A stretch of 64,000 nt of DNA from positions 1 through 64,000 of the forward strand of contig DVLL01000005.1 in the NCBI GenBank assembly GCA_018715525.1. Direction: 5' to 3'. This document shows, one piece after another, positions 54,267-64,000 of this stretch. Positions within the stretch are counted from its first letter, which is position 1. The number at the start of each line of letters is the position of its first letter. The notes under the pieces are model-generated. The model did not search any database. It saw only the letters and a list, made by a program, of their open reading frames with translations, and had not been told where the DNA came from. The stretch comes from Candidatus Faeciplasma pullistercoris (GTDB lineage: Bacteria; Bacillota; Clostridia; Oscillospirales; Ruminococcaceae). A program made the position numbers and the translations under genes.

Positions 54267-55646
54267 ATGGATAATTCACTCAAGACCATGGACAAAATCG
54301 TCGCGCTGTGCAAGGGCAGAGGCTTCATCTTTGCCGGAAGCGACATCTACGGCGGACTTGCGAATACATGGGACTACGGCCCCTTGGGAGCAAGAATGAA
54401 GAACAACATCAAGGACACCTGGCGCAAGCGCTTCATCCAGGAGAGAAAGAACAGCTATGAGATGGACGCGGACATCCTCATGCACCCCAGAGTCTGGGAG
54501 GCTTCGGGACATGTCGGAAGCTTTTCCGACCCGCTTCTTGACTGCAAGGAGTGCAAGATGCGCTTCAGAGCGGACAACCTCATCGACGACTTCGACCCAA
54601 ACGCACACGCCGACGGGATGACCAAGCAGGAGATGTTCGAGTATATCAAGGCTCACTCCATTCCCTGCCCTCACTGCGGAAAGCACAACTTTACTGAGAT
54701 AAGAGAGTTCAACCTGATGTTCAAGACCTTCAGGGGCGTGACCGAGGACGCCAAGAGCGTTATTTATCTCAGACCTGAGAACGCTCAGGGAGAGTATGTA
54801 AACTATCTCAATGTTCAGCGTACCATGCGCGCCAAGCTCCCCTTCTCGATAGGTCAGATAGGCAAGGCGTTCAGAAACGAGATAACTCCCGGCAACTTCA
54901 CCTTCAGGACTATTGAGTTCGAGCAGATGGAGTTCCAGACCTTCTGCAAGGAGGGAACGGACGCCGAGCTTTATGAGTACTTCAAGCAGTTCGGCAAGCA
55001 GTATTATGAGGATCTCGGACTTCCTGCCGAGCATCTTAGGTTCCACGACCATGAGAAGCTCGCCCACTACGCTAAAGCCGCCTGCGATATAGAGTTCCTC
55101 TTCCCGTTCGGCTGGGGAGAGATAAACGGCACTCACAACCGCACAAACTTTGACCTCGCCCGCCATCAGGAGTACAGCGGCACTAAGCTCGAGTACCTCG
55201 ACCCCGAGACAAACGAGAGGTATATCCCCTATATCATAGAGTCCACCTACGGACTTGACAGAACCTTCCTTGCGCTTCTGTGCGAGGCGTATGACGAGGA
55301 AGTAATAGACGCGGAGAAGAATGACGTCAGGACTGTGCTCCACCTCAACCCCGTCATAGCCCCTTATAAGGCGGCGGTGCTTCCCCTCTCCAAGAAGCTC
55401 TCCGATGAGGCGATGAAGGTGTACGACAAGCTCTCCAAGAAATTCATGGTTGATTTTGACGAGAACGGCTCTATCGGCAAGAGATACCGCCGCGAGGACG
55501 AGATAGGCACGCCATACTGCATCACCTTTGACTTTGACTCCCTCGAGGACGGCTGCGTTACTGTCAGGGACAGAGATACCATGGAGCAGGTAAGACTTCC
55601 TATCGACCAGCTTGAGAGCTATATTCAGGATAAGATAGTGTTCTGA
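54267..55646 (+). CDS. glyS: Glycyl-tRNA synthetase (dimeric type)
   Basis: Class II synthetase for tRNA-Gly. 459 residues, the eukaryote-like alpha2 form (often named glyQS). N-terminal [15 protein letters not shown], motif 2 [21 protein letters not shown], motif 3 [10 protein letters not shown], and a C-terminal anticodon-binding domain. A zinc-like cluster CKECKMRF and CPHCGK lies in an insertion. The ATG at 54267 follows AGGAGAG; the frame is open further upstream to 54207. Confidence 0.96.
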   Translation: MDNSLKTMDKIVALCKGRGFIFAGSDIYGGLANTWDYGPLGARMKNNIKDTWRKRFIQERKNSYEMDADILMHPRVWEASGHVGSFSDPLLDCKECKMRFRADNLIDDFDPNAHADGMTKQEMFEYIKAHSIPCPHCGKHNFTEIREFNLMFKTFRGVTEDAKSVIYLRPENAQGEYVNYLNVQRTMRAKLPFSIGQIGKAFRNEITPGNFTFRTIEFEQMEFQTFCKEGTDAELYEYFKQFGKQYYEDLGLPAEHLRFHDHEKLAHYAKAACDIEFLFPFGWGEINGTHNRTNFDLARHQEYSGTKLEYLDPETNERYIPYIIESTYGLDRTFLALLCEAYDEEVIDAEKNDVRTVLHLNPVIAPYKAAVLPLSKKLSDEAMKVYDKLSKKFMVDFDENGSIGKRYRREDEIGTPYCITFDFDSLEDGCVTVRDRDTMEQVRLPIDQLESYIQDKIVF

Positions 55647-55682
55647 TAGATTCCGTGCCGGAAGCCGGCGGAATATGAATGA

Positions 55683-55715
55683 GCGGCGCGATATTTTGAA
55701 ATTTTTCGGCGCCGC
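55683..55715. other. Hairpin and gene-free stretch after glyS
   Basis: GCGGCGC pairs with GCGCCGC around an AT-rich loop. The remaining sequence to 56088 has no gene; it contains the two terminators listed next and a GC-richer filler at about 55820-55950. Confidence 0.4.
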
Positions 55716-55740
55716 AAAACAAATATAATTCTTACTGCTT

Positions 55741-55782
55741 ACACCCTTTTACCGTGAACCTGCGGCAAAAGGGTGTTTTTTT
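55741..55782 (+). terminator. Terminator of glyS
   Basis: ACACCCTTTT pairs with AAAAGGGTGT, followed by seven T. Confidence 0.85.
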
Positions 55783-55965
55783 GGCTGTATTTATAATCTG
55801 AGGGCAAAGTGCTTCCCACTTTTTTACCGCGCGGGCTCATCTCTGCCCTTCCCTGCCATGCTCTGCCCTGCTCAGGCAAGCCTCACGCTCGCTCGCCTAA
55901 TAAGCTGTTAACCCAAGACGGACGGCTTACGCTCTCCTGCTGGCTTGACCTGATCGCAACAACAA

Positions 55966-56005
55966 AATTGCCCTTTTGCCGTGTGAATGCGGTAAAAGGG
56001 CAATT
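55966..56005 (-). terminator. Terminator of birA
   Basis: On the minus strand AATTGCCCTTTTACCG pairs with CGGCAAAAGGGCAATT, then TTGTTGTTG. Nearly the same stem as the glyS terminator. Confidence 0.65.
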
Positions 56006-56088
56006 ATCTTTTCGCGGTGTTCAAAGTATAATCACAGCGGCGATTTTTCCATGGCGATACCTATGCCTATGCCTTTGCATATGCCCGG

Positions 56089-56856
56089 CTACGCCCCGGC
56101 AAGCTTCACGCTCACCTCACCGGAATCAAGGCTTATTGTTCCGCCTGCTGTCATTACCTCAAGGCGGCATCTGTCGTCTATGCCCGTGACCGTTCCGCAG
56201 ATAAGCGAGCCTCCCCTTTGAAAGCTCACTTCCCTGCCTGTCAGTATCGAGCGCGAGCGGTACTCCTCCAAAAAGCCCCGGGACGAAATTGAGGAAAGAA
56301 CCTCTTCGAGCCTGTCGATGATCTTAAGGACGACCTTCGCGCGAAGCTCAGCGTCAGGCTTAAAGTCAAACACCGCGCCCGCCTTTGACTCAAGCTCTCC
56401 GATAAAGCCTCCCTCTGGGGCAGTCAGGTTCACGCCTATGCCTATGACCGCGTAGTCGAGGGCGTTTTTAGAAAAATCAAGCCTGCACTCGGTCAAAATC
56501 CCGCATACCTTTTTCCCCTCGCAGTAGACGTCGTTCACCCACTTTATGCCCATTTTCCTGCCGGACAGCTCCTCAAGCACCGATGCTACCGCGCAGGCGG
56601 CGGCGGGAGTTATCAAAAGCGAGCTCTCTACGTCCAGTCCGGCTCGGTACACAAGAGAAAAATACACGCCGGTGGAGGCTGGGCTGTAAAAGCTTCTGCC
56701 CTGACGGCCTCTGCCTGCCGTCTGAGAATAGGCGACGACGCAGACTCTCTCCCTCTCGCCTGACTTGGCAAGCTGAAGACAAATATTGTTCGTAGAGTCC
56801 ACCTCAGGGTATTCTATAAGCCTGATGCCATGGTATATTTCAGGGAGTTTAAGCAT
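56089..56856 (-). CDS. birA: Biotin-[acetyl-CoA-carboxylase] ligase, without HTH
   Basis: Attaches biotin to carrier proteins. 255 residues, the monofunctional form without the N-terminal repressor domain. Motifs: GRGRQGRSFYSPASTGVYFS (biotin/AMP loop) and KWVNDVYCEGKKVCGILTE. C-terminal SH3-like domain present. Two TATAAT-type boxes lie upstream at 56887-56892 and 56901-56906 on the minus strand, without clear -35 boxes. Confidence 0.93.
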   Translation of the reverse strand: MLKLPEIYHGIRLIEYPEVDSTNNICLQLAKSGERERVCVVAYSQTAGRGRQGRSFYSPASTGVYFSLVYRAGLDVESSLLITPAAACAVASVLEELSGRKMGIKWVNDVYCEGKKVCGILTECRLDFSKNALDYAVIGIGVNLTAPEGGFIGELESKAGAVFDFKPDAELRAKVVLKIIDRLEEVLSSISSRGFLEEYRSRSILTGREVSFQRGGSLICGTVTGIDDRCRLEVMTAGGTISLDSGEVSVKLAGA

Positions 56857-57131
56857 AAAACCCGCTCCTTTTTAATTACGCATCGTATTATATCTAACAT
56901 ATTATACTATAAGTATGCCGCAACTTCCTGTCTGAGCCTGCAATCCGCCGTTTATCCACGCTTGCCAATCCGGAAGAAAATCCCCGCGCCCCATTCCCAT
57001 TTACAAACCAAGCGCGAGAGCACTCGCTTTGCACTGCTATGCAAGGCCTGCCCTCACGCCTGATGAACTGTAGATATTCAGCTTATGCCGCACGCAGACA
57101 AATGCCACGCAGGGCAGCACATGATCTTCGC
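56857..57131. other. Intergenic sequence between birA and guaB
   Basis: About 275 nt. It holds the birA -10 region; the rest shows no gene and no clear terminator for guaB. Confidence 0.4.
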
Positions 57132-59815
<2,684 letters not shown>

Positions 59816-59836
59816 ATGACGCCTCCTTTGTCGGTT

Positions 59837-59853
59837 TAATTAAGTCTTAATTA
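59837..59853 (-). promoter_or_regulatory. Palindromic operator candidate upstream of the xylanase gene
   Basis: TAATTAAGTCTTAATTA: two perfect 8-bp arms around one base, 22 nt before the start codon and directly upstream of the ribosome site. Probably a repressor site; the regulator is not encoded in this window. Confidence 0.55.
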
Positions 59854-59870
59854 GTTTTATGTCTATCCAT

Positions 59871-59908
59871 GCCGCCGTATGCGGGGCTTACGCCCCGCAT
59901 ACGGCGGC
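59871..59908. repeat. Perfect 17-bp hairpin
   Basis: GCCGCCGTATGCGGGGC, TTAC, then the exact complement GCCCCGCATACGGCGGC. No T-run on either strand, so it is not a usual terminator. It lies between element D and the xylanase operator. Confidence 0.8.
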
Positions 59909-59952
59909 AGACTGTCACTTATTTCACGAATTTAGGCTTTGTGCGCTCCCCA

Positions 59953-60213
59953 CGGACGCCGCCATGCTGCCCGAAGGGCAGCCCCGACGGCTTTTCCCCG
60001 GCGGTCGCCGACTTTAGCCATGCGTCGCCTTGAGAAAAGCTTTTAAAACGGGCAGGTACGGTCATTTCAGCGTTCAGACCGGCGACCGCATCCGGAAAAG
60101 CCGTTATCGCCGCGCCTTGGCGGCAGCTTCGCCCCTGACGATCCTTGAAGCCGGGGCTATGCTGCCGGCCTTGCCGTCGTAAGCAAAGCCACGGCGCGGC
60201 GGAGCGGCGTCCG
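59953..60213 (+). repeat. Structured inverted-repeat element D (four-way junction)
   Basis: P1: CGGACGCCGC (59953-59962) with GCGGCGTCCG (60204-60213). P2: GCTGCCC-GAA-GGGCAGC (59966-59982). P3: ACGGCTTTTCC (59987-59997) with GGAAAAGCCGT (60094-60104), continued by GCGGTCGCCG (60001-60010) with CGGCGACCGC (60080-60089). P4: CGGCAGC (60121-60127) with GCTGCCG (60161-60167), enclosing GCCCC/GGGGC. An outer GCGCTC/GAGCGC pair (59943-59948/60223-60228) may extend it. Confidence 0.7.
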
Positions 60214-60288
60214 ACCTTTGCTGAGCGCAATGAGTTTGAGGATACGGCTGCGTGACAGCCTGACCGCCGGTAAGCCTAAAGCCGCTTT

Positions 60289-61575
60289 TTACTTCTTGGG
60301 AATAAGCTTGTCCTTGCCGCCCATGTAGGGTCTGAGCGCAACCGGTATCTTTACGCTTCCGTCCTCGCAGAGGTTGTTCTCGAGGAAGGCTATCAGCATT
60401 CTCGGAGGCGCTACTACCGTGTTGTTTAAGGTGTGGGCAAGGTATTTTCCGTTTTCTCCGTTTACTCTGATCTTAAGGCGTCTTGCCTGAGCGTCTCCGA
60501 GGTTGGAGCAGGAGCCCACCTCAAAGTACTTTTTCTGCCTCGGGCTCCATGCCTCTACGTCAACCGACTTCACCTTGAGGTCCGCAAGGTCGCCCGAGCA
60601 GCATTCAAGCGTTCTTACTGGGATGTCCATGCTCCTGAAGAGCTCTACGGTGTAGCCCCAGAGCTTGTCAAACCATGCCATGGATTCCTCAGGCTTGCAC
60701 ACGACGATCATTTCCTGCTTCTCGAACTGGTGAATGCGGTATACTCCCCTCTCCTCGAGACCGTGAGCGCCCTTTTCCTTGCGGAAGCAGGGAGAATAGC
60801 TTGTCATGGTTATCGGAAGCTGCTGCTCGGGGATGATCTGATCTATGAACTTGCCTATCATCGAGTGCTCGCTTGTTCCGATGAGATAGAGATCCTCGCC
60901 CTCGATCTTGTACATCATGGCGTCCATTTCGGCAAAGCTCATTACTCCGGTTACGACGTTTGACCTTATCATAAAGGGAGGAACGCAGTAGGTAAAGCCC
61001 TTGTCTATCATGAAATCACGGGCATAGGCTATTACAGCCGAATGGAGACGGGCAATGTCCCCCATAAGGTAGTAGAAGCCGTTTCCCGCAACCCTGCGAG
61101 CTCCGTCAAGGTCTATGCCGTCAAATCTCTCCATGATGTCGGTGTGATACGGCACCTCGAAATCGGGAACGGCAGGCTCTCCGAACCTCTCCCTCTCGAC
61201 GTTTTCCGAGTCGTCCTTGCCTATCGGAACGCTGGGGTCAATGATGTTGGGGATAGTCATCATGATTTTATTGATTTTCTCCTGGAGCTCCGCCTCGGAG
61301 ACCTCAAGCTCCTTGAGCCTCTCAGCCTGATCGTTTACCTGCTGCTTGACCTTTTCGGCCTCCTCGCGGTTTCCCTTTGCCATAAGACCGCCTATCTGCT
61401 TGGAAAGGCGATTGCGCTCGGCTCTGAGCTGATCCGCCTCGGTTATCGCGGCGCGATACTCCTTGTCCAGCTCGATGACCTCGTCCACGAGGGGAAGCTT
61501 TGAATCCTGGAATTTTTTCTTTATGTTTTCGCGAACCACGTCCGGATTTTCTCTTAAAAATTTGATGTCTATCAT
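60289..61575 (-). CDS. serS: Seryl-tRNA synthetase
   Basis: Class II synthetase for tRNA-Ser (and Sec). 428 residues: N-terminal coiled coil (about 28-100) that grips the long variable arm, motif 2 with FRKEKGAHGLEERGVYRIHQFEK, motif 3 near the C-terminus. GAAAGGACAAG precedes the start. It follows parB, a frequent origin-proximal order in Clostridia. No T-box in the 160-nt gap. Confidence 0.97.
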   Translation of the reverse strand: MIDIKFLRENPDVVRENIKKKFQDSKLPLVDEVIELDKEYRAAITEADQLRAERNRLSKQIGGLMAKGNREEAEKVKQQVNDQAERLKELEVSEAELQEKINKIMMTIPNIIDPSVPIGKDDSENVERERFGEPAVPDFEVPYHTDIMERFDGIDLDGARRVAGNGFYYLMGDIARLHSAVIAYARDFMIDKGFTYCVPPFMIRSNVVTGVMSFAEMDAMMYKIEGEDLYLIGTSEHSMIGKFIDQIIPEQQLPITMTSYSPCFRKEKGAHGLEERGVYRIHQFEKQEMIVVCKPEESMAWFDKLWGYTVELFRSMDIPVRTLECCSGDLADLKVKSVDVEAWSPRQKKYFEVGSCSNLGDAQARRLKIRVNGENGKYLAHTLNNTVVAPPRMLIAFLENNLCEDGSVKIPVALRPYMGGKDKLIPKK

Positions 61576-61683
61576 TTTAGCTTGTCCTTTCGGTTTCTTT
61601 CTATATTTCCGGGCTTACCCGCCCGATACAATATATAATGTATACTGCGTGCCCCTGAGCGGCTTACCGCCGGTGGCCTTACA

Positions 61684-61699
61684 TGTTCCATGTAGAACA
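61684..61699. promoter_or_regulatory. parS-like site downstream of parB
   Basis: TGTTCCATGTAGAACA, compared with the conserved parS TGTTNCACGTGNAACA: a degenerate copy with 2 changes in the core. Confidence 0.55.
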
Positions 61700-61737
61700 T
61701 TTTGATTTTGCGCGCATGTTTATATAAGCGGCGGGTC

Positions 61738-62634
61738 TTACCCCGCGTTCTCTTCGCTGCCGTCCTCAGCGCCGTGAGGCTGTTTGGGCAAGGTTACACC
61801 CTCGAGCAGCCTCGCTATGGCCGCAAGGTCGTCCTCGGAGTAGAATTCTATCTCCAGTCTGCCCTTTCCGCCCTTTCCCTTGACGGTGACCTTTCTGCCG
61901 GTCGTTTCCGCGAGGGAGAGCTCGATTTCCTTCATGAATACCTCTTTTTTGGGCGGCTGCTTGGGAGCCTTCTGCTTGTCAAGCTTTTTAACCTCGTCCT
62001 CGAGGTTCCTGACGGTAAGCATGTCCCTTTTTACCTTGAGGGCAAGCTGCGCTCTTACCTCCTCGTCGGCAACGCCGGCAAGCACTTTAGCGTGTCCCGC
62101 GGATATCTGACCGTCCCGAACCAGCTTGAGGGTCACTTCGTCCAAAGAAAGTATTCTTAAGGCGTTGGCAACGGCGGGACGCGATTTGCATACGATTTTA
62201 GCCACCTGCTCCTGAGTGTAGCCGTAGTGCTCGATAAGCTCCTTGTATCCGAGCGCCTCTTCAACCGGGTTTAGGTTCTCGCGCTGCAAATTTTCTACCA
62301 GCGCAACCTCCATGATTTTTTCTCCCTCGAGAGGCCTGATATATACGGGTACCTCCTCCAGTCCCGCCATTCTTGCGGCTCTCCAGCGGCGTTCTCCCGC
62401 GATTATCTCATATCCGCCGGCTTCAAGCGGTCTGACAAGTAGAGGCTGAAGTATCCCGTGCTGCTTGATGGATTCGGCAAGAGCCTGCAGCGCCTCTTCG
62501 TCAAAGTCGGTTCTGGGCTGGGATTTGTTTGGTGATATTTCGGTAATGCGAAGGTTTCTCGCGTTTCTCTCCTCCGACCGGTTTTCGTCAAAGAGAGCGT
62601 CCATGCCCATTCCGAGAGTTTTGTTCTTTGCCAT
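61738..62634 (-). CDS. parB: Chromosome partitioning protein ParB/Spo0J
   Basis: CTPase clamp that loads at parS and spreads. 298 residues: N-terminal ParB/sulfiredoxin domain with the CTP motif GERRWRA, central helix-turn-helix ([23 protein letters not shown]), a linker with Lys-rich [16 protein letters not shown], and a C-terminal dimerisation part. It follows parA by 14 nt in one operon. Confidence 0.95.
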   Translation of the reverse strand: MAKNKTLGMGMDALFDENRSEERNARNLRITEISPNKSQPRTDFDEEALQALAESIKQHGILQPLLVRPLEAGGYEIIAGERRWRAARMAGLEEVPVYIRPLEGEKIMEVALVENLQRENLNPVEEALGYKELIEHYGYTQEQVAKIVCKSRPAVANALRILSLDEVTLKLVRDGQISAGHAKVLAGVADEEVRAQLALKVKRDMLTVRNLEDEVKKLDKQKAPKQPPKKEVFMKEIELSLAETTGRKVTVKGKGGKGRLEIEFYSEDDLAAIARLLEGVTLPKQPHGAEDGSEENAG

Positions 62635-62648
62635 GGAAGCACCTCCTG

Positions 62649-63428
62649 TTATTTAGCGGCACGCTGATTGCTTCGTGCCAAAAACTCGTTGCAGAAATGC
62701 TCGTATGACTCCGCGCCTTTTGATGACCTGTCGTAATACATGATAGGCTTGCCGTGGCTCGGAGCCTCCGAAAGCGCGACGTTTCTCGGGATAACCGTAT
62801 CGTAAACGTCGTTCGGGAAGTATTTCTTTACCTCCGCTACGACCTGCGAGGTAAGATTATATCTTCCCACATACATGGTAAAGAGTATTCCCTCTATCCT
62901 CATGTACGGGTTGTAGCCGTCCTTTACCCTTTTGATGGTGTCCATAAGCTGGACAAGACCCTCGAGCGAGTAAAATTCACATTGAATCGGTATCAGTACC
63001 GAGTCGCAGCAAGCAAGCGCGTTGAGGGTGATAAGGCTCAAAGACGGCGGCGAGTCTATAAGTATAAAGTCAAATCTGTCCTTTACGGTGAGGAGCTGCA
63101 TCTTCAGGCGCATCAGCCTGTTGTCAAGAGGAGCCAGCTCTATCTCCGCGCCCGCGAGCTTCTGAGCCGAGCTTATAAGCGAGACTCCCTTGAAGGCGGT
63201 GGGAACTATGGCGTCCGCCGCCCTGCACTCTCCGATAAGAACCTCGTAAACAGTTTTCTGTATTGATTTTTTCCTGACGCCGAAGCCGGTAGTCGTATTG
63301 CCCTGAGCGTCTATATCGACGACAAGAACCTTTTTCCCCTTGCCTCCCAGAGCCGCGGCGAGGTTGACAACAGTCGTGGACTTTCCGACTCCGCCCTTCT
63401 GGTTTGACACGGTTATAATTTTGCCCAT
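62649..63428 (-). CDS. parA: Chromosome partitioning ATPase ParA/Soj
   Basis: Walker-type ATPase that binds DNA in its ATP form and works with ParB; in sporulating species Soj also influences replication start. 259 residues with the deviant Walker A KGGVGKSTT and DIDAQGNTT, and the switch region IDSPPSLSL. First gene of the parA-parB unit with its own promoter. Confidence 0.95.
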   Translation of the reverse strand: MGKIITVSNQKGGVGKSTTVVNLAAALGGKGKKVLVVDIDAQGNTTTGFGVRKKSIQKTVYEVLIGECRAADAIVPTAFKGVSLISSAQKLAGAEIELAPLDNRLMRLKMQLLTVKDRFDFILIDSPPSLSLITLNALACCDSVLIPIQCEFYSLEGLVQLMDTIKRVKDGYNPYMRIEGILFTMYVGRYNLTSQVVAEVKKYFPNDVYDTVIPRNVALSEAPSHGKPIMYYDRSSKGAESYEHFCNEFLARSNQRAAK

Positions 63429-63466
63429 CTGATCTCTCCCCTGCTATAAAAATAGTGTACATTTTC

Positions 63467-63494
63467 AGTATAACACAAATGCCGCAGTTTGCAA
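63467..63494 (-). promoter_or_regulatory. Promoter of parA-parB
   Basis: On the minus strand TTGCAA (63489-63494), 16 nt, TATACT (63467-63472). Confidence 0.6.
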
Positions 63495-63563
63495 CTGATT
63501 TTTGCACTCTTTTTATCATCAGGGAAAAAACTTGGGCTGGAAGTGTAAATAAAGGGGACAAAA

Positions 63564-63579
63564 TGTTCCATGTGGAACA
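63564..63579. promoter_or_regulatory. parS-like site upstream of parA
   Basis: TGTTCCATGTGGAACA, one change from the conserved palindrome TGTTCCACGTGGAACA (T for C in the core). Flanking AAA/TTT extends the symmetry. Confidence 0.8.
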
Positions 63580-63654
63580 TTTTGCTTTTTAGCGCAGATA
63601 ATGCAATAGAAGAGGGCACGTCTGTCCGTCCTTTGACTGATGCGGAATAAATCA

Positions 63655-63682
63655 GGGACAGCCCGGCTTTTCGAGCTGTCCC
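63655..63682 (-). terminator. Hairpin downstream of the noc-like gene
   Basis: GGGACAGC/GCTGTCCC stem. The following T-run is short (TGATTTATT), so termination may be weak. Confidence 0.5.
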
Positions 63683-63710
63683 GCGCAAGATATGACCTAT
63701 GAGCAGGCTA

Positions 63711-64000
63711 TTATTTTTTCTTGAGAGGTATTCTTATGTGATAGTCAAGATAGTCCTCAGACTGCTTCTTGTCTACATTCACATCTACTCCTGCTATCTG
63801 CATGGTCTCAACCGCCTTGTTGACGGTGTTCATAAACAGCCGAAGATCCTTGAATACCACAGAGCCCTTTCTTATCCTCTCCTTGTACTTTTCGTACTCG
63901 TTCATGCTGTCGATAAGCTGCTCCGTCCTCTCGACATTGAGCTTTCCCCTGACGATTTTAGACAGCGCCTCCTCCCTTTTTTCGGGGGTATCAAGCTTCA
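63711..64000 (-). CDS. ParB-family protein, probably Noc, 3' part only
   Basis: The gene runs off the right edge; the C-terminal 95 residues are present, in frame from 63998. Upstream of the internal Met at 63905 the frame continues through TPEKREEALSKIVRGKLNVE, typical of ParB-family C-terminal linkers. Then come FKDLRLFMNTVNKAVETMQ and the end IRIPLKKK, typical of Noc/Spo0J dimerisation domains. Since parB proper lies two genes on, this is probably the nucleoid occlusion paralogue Noc, as in noc-soj-spo0J of Bacillus. The DNA-binding half is outside the window, so Noc versus ParB is not settled. Confidence 0.8.
   Translation of the reverse strand, partial: KLDTPEKREEALSKIVRGKLNVERTEQLIDSMNEYEKYKERIRKGSVVFKDLRLFMNTVNKAVETMQIAGVDVNVDKKQSEDYLDYHIRIPLKKK

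Noticed and set aside
54276-55343. 355-codon frame antisense to glyS
   Set aside because: Shadow of a clear glycyl-tRNA synthetase; no start signal.
59919-60230. 103-codon frame across element D
   Set aside because: Lies in structured inverted-repeat DNA; composition is arginine/proline-rich noise.
61576-61737. T-box riboswitch ahead of serS
   Set aside because: No AGGGTGGNACCGCG element or specifier stem; the GC hairpin there and the parS-like site explain the structure. The same search ahead of glyS, metG, gltX and serC also failed.

Overview
The window is ordinary chromosome of a spore-forming, anaerobic, low-to-mid GC Firmicute. A clostridial gut or rumen lineage (Oscillospiraceae/Ruminococcaceae-like) fits best. 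The reasons are gene content and signals: a SleB-type cortex hydrolase, a BclA-like collagen protein behind a sigma-K-like promoter, an electron-bifurcating [FeFe] hydrogenase, a GH97 lipoprotein and a GH10 xylanase, strong GGAGG ribosome sites and sigma-A promoters with 16-17 bp spacers. I cannot name a species.

Layout. 0-6.3 kb: wall hydrolase, luxS, M23/LysM/G5 peptidase, tRNA-Leu(GAG), collagen-like protein, nth. 6.4-14.8 kb: one ten-gene operon for an HndABCD/HydABC-type hydrogenase. Its catalytic genes are separated by six accessory genes: two DRTGG proteins, two GHKL ATPases, an H-cluster-like Fe-S protein and a PHP phosphoesterase. 14.9-20.1 kb: minus-strand envelope and carbohydrate genes (GH97, acyl-ACP thioesterase, small membrane proteins). 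20.2-23 kb: structured repeats, tRNA-Arg(CCG), metG, a DUF378 protein. 23.7-28.8 kb: a Gld-like ABC exporter operon. 28.9-38.5 kb: the rimP-nusA-ylxR-ylxQ-infB-rbfA-nrnA-truB-ribF-gltX operon. 38.7-48.1 kb: alr, a DUF1273/SLOG protein, an LCP-like protein, zapA, a U32 peptidase, dut overlapping an alanine/Na symporter, and a pair of PH-domain membrane proteins. 48.2-48.4 kb: tRNA-Met and tRNA-Glu. 49-61.6 kb: deacetylase, tatD, serCA, glyS, birA, guaB, xylanase, serS. 61.7-64 kb: parB, parA and the 3' end of a noc/parB paralogue, with two parS-like sites. This end therefore looks origin-proximal.

Most unusual content. Four intergenic gaps (48438-48781, 50833-51091, 53757-54025, 59953-60213) hold GC-rich elements of 259-344 nt. 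By eye all four fold the same way: a 10-13 bp closing helix, then a short hairpin P2, then two long arms P3 and P4, meeting in a compact junction. A and B share terminal sequences (GGGATGCCGCG / CGCGGCATCCC). C and D keep the architecture with different sequence, and C is on the opposite strand. I recognise no described family. Next in interest are the regulatory module inside the hydrogenase operon, and tandem repeats next to tRNA-Arg whose hairpins show compensatory changes.
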